The notes under the pieces were generated by a model. That model did not search any database, had not been told where the DNA came from, and saw only the letters and a list, made by a program, of their open reading frames with translations. A program made the translations under genes and the position numbers. This document shows positions 5,087-9,051 of a DNA stretch of 9,051 nt, piece after piece. Numbering within the stretch: position 1 is the first letter of the stretch; every line of letters begins with the position of its first letter. Source of the DNA: Candidatus Aquidulcis sp. (GTDB taxonomy: Bacteria; Chloroflexota; Anaerolineae; Anaerolineales; E44-bin32); assembly GCA_020723365.1 (NCBI GenBank), contig DYJB01000112.1, positions 1-9,051 of the forward strand, in the 5' to 3' direction.

Positions 5087-6640
5087 TCAGGACCCGGCCG
5101 TCCCGGACGTGGGCAAGCCGGGCATCGCCGGGCCGGGGATCCCCAGGTGCTCGGCCAGCGCCGCCCGCAGCGCCACGCGGTCGTCCCAGGCGTACTCGGT
5201 CTCGCCGAAGCACATCGACTGCTCATGACCCTTCCCGCAGGCGATCACCACATCGCCCGTCTGCGCCCGCCCGACGGCGAAGCGCAGCGCCTGGCCGCGA
5301 TCGGGCACGCGCCAGAAGGTGCGGCCTTCGACGCCGCCCTGCGCCTCCGCGCCGGCGGCCATCTCGGCCAGGATGGCGTCGAGCGGCTCGCTGCGCGGAT
5401 CCTCCGCCGTAAGCACGGTGACCTCCGCCATCTGCACAGCCGCCGCGGCCATCAGGCGGCGCTTGGCGCGGTCGCGCAGCCCGGCCGAGCCGATGACGGC
5501 GATGACCCTCCCCGTCGTCATCCCCCGCGCCGCTTCCAGCGCCCGGCGCAGCGCGTTGGGCGTGTGGGCGAAATCGACCAGCGCCGTGAAGGCCTGGCCC
5601 AGGTCGACGGGCTCCATGCGGCCGGCGATGGACTCGACGGAGGCGACGCCGCGAGCGGCGACTTCGGGCGCGAGCCCCAGCCCGTCGACGGTGGCAGCGA
5701 AGGCGGCCAGGATGTTGGCGACGTTGAAGCTGCCGCGCAGGCTGGAGCGAACCGGCTGACGGTAGCCGGCGCCGACAACCTCGAAGGACAGCCCGCCAGC
5801 CACAGGCGCCGGGAACTGGGCCCGCACGTCCGCCCTCGCTGACAGGCTGTAGCTGATCTGCCGCACCCCCGAGAGGGAGGCCAGGTGGGCGTACGAAGCG
5901 TCGTCCAGGTTGAGGATAGCAGCCGGCTCGACGGACGCCGCTTTGGGCGCCCGTGTCGACAGGCCGGCGAACAAGCGGCCTTTGGCCTCTCGGTAGGCCT
6001 CGAACGTCCCATGGTAGTCGAGGTGCTCGTGTGTGATGTTGGTCACCACACCCAGGTCGAACTCGCAGGCCGCCACGCGGTGCTGTGCCAGCCCATGTGA
6101 GGTCGCCTCGAGGACGCAGTGCGTCAGGCCGGCGGTGACCATCTTGGCCAGCAAGCCCTGGACCTCCAATGCCTCCGGCGTGGTGACGTGGAAGCCCGTA
6201 TCGAGCACGCGCTCACCGATGACGGCATTGACCGTGCTGATCAGCCCGGCCTGCAATCCGGCCGCCTGCAGGATAGCGTGAATGAGGTTGCAGGTGGTCG
6301 TCTTGCCGTCCGTGCCGGTGACGCCGATCATCACCAGCCGGCGCGCCGGGCGGCCGTGCCAGGCGGCGGCCAGCTGCGCCAGCGTCCAGCGCGCGGCCGG
6401 CACCTGGCGGTAGGGGACGGCCAGCGCCGGATCCGGCGCTTCGCCGACAAGCAGCGAAGCCCCGCGGCGGGCGGCCTCCGGCAGGAACGTTCCGCCGTCG
6501 ACGGTCAATCCCGGAACGGCCACGAAGATCGTCCCCGGCAGGACCTGACGCGAATCGGCGGTCACGCCCGAGACATCGCTGTCGGGCAGACCGCCGGGAT
6601 CGAGTTCGGGGATGTCGGAGAGGAGCTCGTGAAGGCGCAT
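5087..6640 (-). CDS. murE: UDP-N-acetylmuramyl-tripeptide synthetase
   Basis: The enzyme adds the third stem-peptide residue to UDP-MurNAc-L-Ala-D-Glu using ATP, in the cytoplasm. The 517 residues show all three Mur ligase domains: N-terminal UDP-substrate domain (VTADSRQVLPGTIFVAVPG, 26-44), the ATPase centre with P-loop GVTGTDGKTTT (106-116), TTPEALE (153-159), EATSHGL (178-184), THEHLDYHG (203-211) and the carbamylated-lysine position Lys220 (REAKGRLF), and a C-terminal domain with DFAHTPNALRRAL (356-368), GSAGLRDRAKRRLM and CGKGHEQ (468-473). The substrate-specificity motif, DNPR in meso-diaminopimelate ligases, reads EDPR here (413-416), so the third residue (diaminopimelate, lysine or ornithine) is not settled. 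The ATG start fits the family N-terminus, but there is no good Shine-Dalgarno sequence because CTAG repeats occupy the leader. It follows the ATP synthase Fo genes by 59 bases; no other cell-wall gene is in the window. Confidence 0.95.
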   Translation of the reverse strand: MRLHELLSDIPELDPGGLPDSDVSGVTADSRQVLPGTIFVAVPGLTVDGGTFLPEAARRGASLLVGEAPDPALAVPYRQVPAARWTLAQLAAAWHGRPARRLVMIGVTGTDGKTTTCNLIHAILQAAGLQAGLISTVNAVIGERVLDTGFHVTTPEALEVQGLLAKMVTAGLTHCVLEATSHGLAQHRVAACEFDLGVVTNITHEHLDYHGTFEAYREAKGRLFAGLSTRAPKAASVEPAAILNLDDASYAHLASLSGVRQISYSLSARADVRAQFPAPVAGGLSFEVVGAGYRQPVRSSLRGSFNVANILAAFAATVDGLGLAPEVAARGVASVESIAGRMEPVDLGQAFTALVDFAHTPNALRRALEAARGMTTGRVIAVIGSAGLRDRAKRRLMAAAAVQMAEVTVLTAEDPRSEPLDAILAEMAAGAEAQGGVEGRTFWRVPDRGQALRFAVGRAQTGDVVIACGKGHEQSMCFGETEYAWDDRVALRAALAEHLGIPGPAMPGLPTSGTAGS

Positions 6641-6649
6641 GTCAACCAG

Positions 6650-6691
6650 CAGCTAGCGACTAGCAGCTAGCAGCTAGCAGCTAGTTGCTAG
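6650..6691. repeat. Six tandem 7-bp CTAG repeats between atpFH and murE
   Basis: Six 7-bp units, each ending in CTAG, lie head to tail: CAGCTAG, CGACTAG, CAGCTAG three times, then TTGCTAG. The array fills most of the 59-base gap between the atpFH stop and the murE ATG, in the place where a murE Shine-Dalgarno would be expected close by. Since 7 leaves a remainder of 1 on division by 3 and CTAG is its own complement, TAG stops occur in all six frames. It resembles the short heptamer tandem repeats known from intergenic DNA of some cyanobacteria. Confidence 0.9.
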
Positions 6692-6699
6692 CCGCTTTG

Positions 6700-7446
6700 T
6701 TACTGCAGCGACTGCCTCAGGTTGTCCAGCTTGCCGGCCACCGAGCCGTCGATGACACGGTCGCCCAGGCGTACGACCATACCGCCCAGAATGCGCGGGT
6801 CGACGCGGAAGGTGGTCGTCGCCCCGCCGCCCAGTCTGGCCAGGACGTCCTTGCGGACCGTCTCCTGCTCCTCGCCGGTAAGCGGGAGAGCCGTCGTCAC
6901 CTCGGCGCTGGCGCCGCTCACGGACTCGCCCTCCAGGACGGCGATCTTGCCGCCCTTGACGCCGCTGAAGAACTCGGCCAGCAGCGTCCGCTGGCGCTTC
7001 TCATCCAGCGACTCGCCGATCAGTTTATGGGTGGCGGCCATCGCCAGCGCCCCCACCTGGCCGCGCAGTTCGCCCAGGTGCTGGAGCTTGGTCTGCTCAG
7101 CCTCGACGGCGGCGGCCTCGCGCAGCGCCTTGGCCTCGCCTTCGGCGGCGGCCTTGATCTCGAGCGCCACCTTCTCGGCCCGGTCGCTGGCCTCGCGGAT
7201 GACCTGCGCCGCGTCCTTCTGCGCCTGCGCCAGCACGCCCGCCGCTTCCTTCTCGGCATTGGCGCGCGCCTCGGCCGCCACACGTGCGTCTTCCAGGCCC
7301 TGCGCGATCGTCTGCTTGCGCTTCTCCAGCATGCTCAGGATCGGCTTCCACGCCCACAGGCGCAGGATGATCAGAAGCAGGATGAAGTTGACGATCTGCG
7401 AGATCAGGAAGGTGAGGTTGATCCCCAGAGGGGTTAGCGGTCCCAC
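6700..7446 (-). CDS. atpFH: ATP synthase subunit b fused to delta C-terminal domain
   Basis: This 248-residue protein combines two stalk subunits. Residues 1-160 are subunit b: a membrane helix (about 10-31, ISQIVNFILLLIILRLWAW) and a long, charged, Ala-rich helix forming the dimeric peripheral stalk. Residues about 166-248 match the C-terminal domain of subunit delta (EVTTALPLTGEEQ at 182-194, VDPRILGGMVVRLGDRVIDG at 215-234, then SVAGKLDNL). The six-helix N-terminal domain of delta, about 105 residues that normally grip the top of F1, is missing. A b-delta fusion is known from mycobacteria, but that one carries a whole delta. The GTG start is supported by GGAGG seven bases upstream and lies 19 bases after atpE. 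No atpA, G, D or C follows; murE does. A separate delta N-terminal domain or other b subunit may be encoded elsewhere. Confidence 0.92.
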   Translation of the reverse strand: MGPLTPLGINLTFLISQIVNFILLLIILRLWAWKPILSMLEKRKQTIAQGLEDARVAAEARANAEKEAAGVLAQAQKDAAQVIREASDRAEKVALEIKAAAEGEAKALREAAAVEAEQTKLQHLGELRGQVGALAMAATHKLIGESLDEKRQRTLLAEFFSGVKGGKIAVLEGESVSGASAEVTTALPLTGEEQETVRKDVLARLGGGATTTFRVDPRILGGMVVRLGDRVIDGSVAGKLDNLRQSLQ

Positions 7447-7465
7447 GGATACACCTCCCTGCAGG

Positions 7466-7699
7466 CTAGATGCCGACGAAGATCAGGATGAGCGACACGA
7501 CCAGGGCGTAGATGGCAATCGCCTCCGTGAAGGCCACACCCAGGATCATGTTCACCAGAACGGTGCCCGACGTATCGGGGTTGCGGCCGATGGCCTGCAG
7601 GGCGCCCAGCACCAGCAAACCGATTCCGATGCCCGGTCCGATGGCGCCCAGCCCGATGGCGAGGCCTGCGCCCAGCGCGCGTGCTGCCAGAAGATCCAT
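7466..7699 (-). CDS. atpE: ATP synthase subunit c
   Basis: The 77-residue proteolipid forms the rotating ring of Fo. It has two membrane helices joined by a polar loop: helix 1 with the Gly-rich packing motif AIGLGAIGPGIGIG (14-27), loop GRNP (38-41) and helix 2 with the ion-binding carboxylate Glu59 in AFTEAIAIY. Residues that mark sodium binding in the Ilyobacter-type ring (Gln in helix 1, Ser after the Glu) are Ile26 and Ala60 here, so the ring should use protons. The ATG start has AGGAGG nine bases upstream. A stable hairpin precedes the gene in the 63-base gap after atpB, and atpFH follows after 19 bases. c is needed in many copies per complex, which fits its strong ribosome binding site. 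Confidence 0.97.
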   Translation of the reverse strand: MDLLAARALGAGLAIGLGAIGPGIGIGLLVLGALQAIGRNPDTSGTVLVNMILGVAFTEAIAIYALVVSLILIFVGI

Positions 7700-7727
7700 G
7701 CTCGATGTCCTCCTGCGTTGTCCTTGC

Positions 7728-7746
7728 CGGACGCCGCCGGCGTCCG
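7728..7746. other. Intercistronic hairpin between atpB and atpE
   Basis: CGGACGCC and GGCGTCCG form an 8-bp perfect stem around a 3-base GCC loop, midway between the atpB stop and the atpE ribosome binding site. No T-run follows on the minus strand, so it is not a terminator. It may be an mRNA processing or stabilising element that raises atpE output relative to atpB. Confidence 0.55.
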
Positions 7747-7762
7747 TCTGTGGTTCGAATAC

Positions 7763-8845
7763 CTACGCGTGCGCCGCCTCGCCTGGCGCGGCGTGCGACG
7801 AGTCACCATGACCCTGCGTCGCCATGTTGATGAAGACCAGCGCCAGCAGAGCGAAGACGACCGCCTGGATGGCGCCCACGAACAGCTCCAGCCCGTAGAA
7901 CCCGGCCGGCAGGATGAAGGGGATCAGGTTCGACATCACGAAGATCAGCACGGTCCCGGCGAAGATATTGCCCAGTAGACGGAAGGCAAACGAGATGATG
8001 CGGCTGAACTCCGAGATGATCTCGAGCAGCCCGGCGGCGAACTCGATCACGCCGATCGGGCCCTTGCTCAGGGCCGGGAGGTTGATGAACTTGACCAGGT
8101 AGCGCAGCCCCTGCGAGCGGAAGCCCCAGGCCTGCACCAGCGCCATCGTCACCAGCGCCAGCGCCAGGGTGAAGTTCAGATCGGTGGCCACGCCGCGGAT
8201 GAAGGGCGTGATGTTGCAGGCCGTGCAGATTCCCTCACCCTCGGCGGCGTGCGCCTCCGTGGCCGTATCCGCCTGGGCCTCGCCATCGCTGTGCTCCACC
8301 TCGACCGGGTGCGTGCCGTCAACGGTGTAGAACGACAGCGGTCCGAGCTCGATCAGGCGCGGCGCGTAGGCCGGGATGTTGGCCAGATGCGGCTTCTCCA
8401 GAATCCCGATGCTCTCGGCGCCCGGCAGCAGTTTGAACCAGTTGCCGACCAGGATGAAGAAGAACAGCGTCGCCACCAGCGGGAAGATGGATTTGCCGCG
8501 CTGGCCGGCGACGTTGTCGGCGAAGTTGGCCAGGGCTTCCGCGATCATCTCGACCATGCCGCCCAGGACGCCTTTCGGCGGGCGGACATCGCCGCGGCGG
8601 GCGTGGCGCAGTCCCAGCCCAACCAGCAGCAGGAGCAGCGCATCGATGATCAGCGTGGTGAAGAAGGTGTTCGACATCTTGCCGCCGAACCATGGGATGG
8701 GGATCGCTTCGGCCGGCAGGCTGACGACCGGCAGCGCGCCGTACGGCGACTTGCCCAGCCCGCCCGAGTACAGGAAGCCGGTGAGCGGGCCACACAAGGC
8801 GACCACGGCGCCCACAGCGATGATGATCGTCAACGCTTTGCGCAC
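7763..8845 (-). CDS. atpB: ATP synthase subunit a, with exterior-loop insertion
   Basis: Subunit a is the Fo stator carrying the two proton half-channels. The GTG start gives 360 residues, longer than the usual 230-280. Membrane helices are visible near 5-27, 59-80, 120-138, 222-240 and 285-340. Landmarks are the essential Arg289 in SFAFRLLGNIFAG (E. coli Arg210), TPFIRGVATDLN (213-224) and the last-helix Gln327 (E. coli Gln252). At the E. coli Glu219 position there is Thr298, and at the His245 position Glu320. The unusual part is residues about 175-212, rich in Asp, Glu and His and ending in ICTAC (Cys207 and Cys210). GAAGGAG lies seven bases before the GTG, inside the end of atpZ, whose stop is one base upstream, so the two are probably translationally coupled. 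The ATG 39 codons upstream would lie inside atpZ and adds a low-complexity tail. Confidence 0.95.
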   Translation of the reverse strand: MRKALTIIIAVGAVVALCGPLTGFLYSGGLGKSPYGALPVVSLPAEAIPIPWFGGKMSNTFFTTLIIDALLLLLVGLGLRHARRGDVRPPKGVLGGMVEMIAEALANFADNVAGQRGKSIFPLVATLFFFILVGNWFKLLPGAESIGILEKPHLANIPAYAPRLIELGPLSFYTVDGTHPVEVEHSDGEAQADTATEAHAAEGEGICTACNITPFIRGVATDLNFTLALALVTMALVQAWGFRSQGLRYLVKFINLPALSKGPIGVIEFAAGLLEIISEFSRIISFAFRLLGNIFAGTVLIFVMSNLIPFILPAGFYGLELFVGAIQAVVFALLALVFINMATQGHGDSSHAAPGEAAHA

Positions 8846-8846
8846 G

Positions 8847-9051
8847 CTACGACTCCTTCGCGCCGTCCAGCCTCGCCTGCTCCGCCTGGCTGACGCGCCG
8901 GGCATTGCGCAAGACGAACCAGACCATGACCACCAGACTGACGGGGATGCTCCCCAGGACAAACGTCAGCGTGAACGCCGGGCGGGTCCCCAGCATGCGG
9001 TCGACCCAGATGCCCAGGAACAAGGCCCCGACGCTGAACCCTGCGGTGATG
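8847..9051 (-). CDS. atpZ: AtpZ/AtpI-like ATP synthase accessory protein (C-terminal part)
   Basis: The last 67 residues are visible; the gene is cut by the right edge. They form two membrane helices of the small ATPase_gene1 family: TAGFSVGALFLGIWVDRMLG (2-21), with the hallmark glycine spacing and the W-x-D-x-x-x-GT-x-P motif (WVDRMLGTRP), and a second helix, LTFVLGSIPVSLVVMVWFVL (28-47), ending in a charged tail. Such proteins precede atpB in many bacterial atp operons and are thought to help c-ring assembly or magnesium supply. The TAG stop lies one base before the atpB GTG, and the atpB ribosome binding site falls in its last codons. Confidence 0.85.
   Translation of the reverse strand, partial: ITAGFSVGALFLGIWVDRMLGTRPAFTLTFVLGSIPVSLVVMVWFVLRNARRVSQAEQARLDGAKES

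Noticed and set aside
8846..8962. Longer 399-residue form of AtpB starting at an ATG
   Set aside because: The extension overlaps the AtpZ-like gene and reads as a frame shadow; the GTG at 8845 has GAAGGAG seven bases upstream and starts at the expected first helix.

Overview
The window is very GC-rich, and its eight coding genes plus one tRNA are arranged without exception on the minus strand; the only plus-strand candidate is a doubtful 28-codon stub at the left edge. The ATP synthase genes (a b-delta fusion, a long subunit a with an extra exterior loop), the EDPR motif in MurE and the SNF2/Mrr-like gene together suggest a member of the Chloroflexota, perhaps Anaerolineae, probably from an environmental genome. 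That placement is inference from gene character only.

Reading in the direction of transcription (right to left): the end of an AtpZ/AtpI-like gene enters from the right edge, followed by atpB (subunit a), atpE (subunit c) and a gene fusing subunit b to the C-terminal domain of delta. These form a compact Fo operon: one base separates atpZ from atpB, 63 bases holding a stable hairpin separate atpB from atpE, and 19 bases separate atpE from atpFH. The F1 genes do not follow. Instead there are six copies of a 7-bp CTAG repeat and then murE, a peptidoglycan precursor ligase. Next comes a two-gene unit: a 170-residue protein of unknown function and, one base after its stop codon, a 748-residue protein with a SNF2-type ATPase fold and an Mrr-like C-terminal domain, in which several catalytic motifs are degenerate. 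A low-molecular-weight phosphatase follows.

An initiator-type tRNA(CAU) comes next. It is a self-contained unit with its own sigma70-type promoter (TTGACG, 16 bp, TATACT) and a rho-independent terminator.

The leftmost 1.4 kb has no convincing gene. It holds an array of a 12-bp motif (GGCACWTGGCGC), a 20-bp direct repeat with a 30-bp period, and a hairpin-dense stretch (about 880-1310) that may be an unrecognised structured RNA or simply inverted-repeat-rich spacer DNA.

The most interesting points are the reduced b-delta fusion in a split ATP synthase operon, the coupled unknown/degenerate-helicase pair, the CTAG heptamers that place stop codons in all six frames between atpFH and murE, the variant initiator tRNA, and the structured gene-free region.
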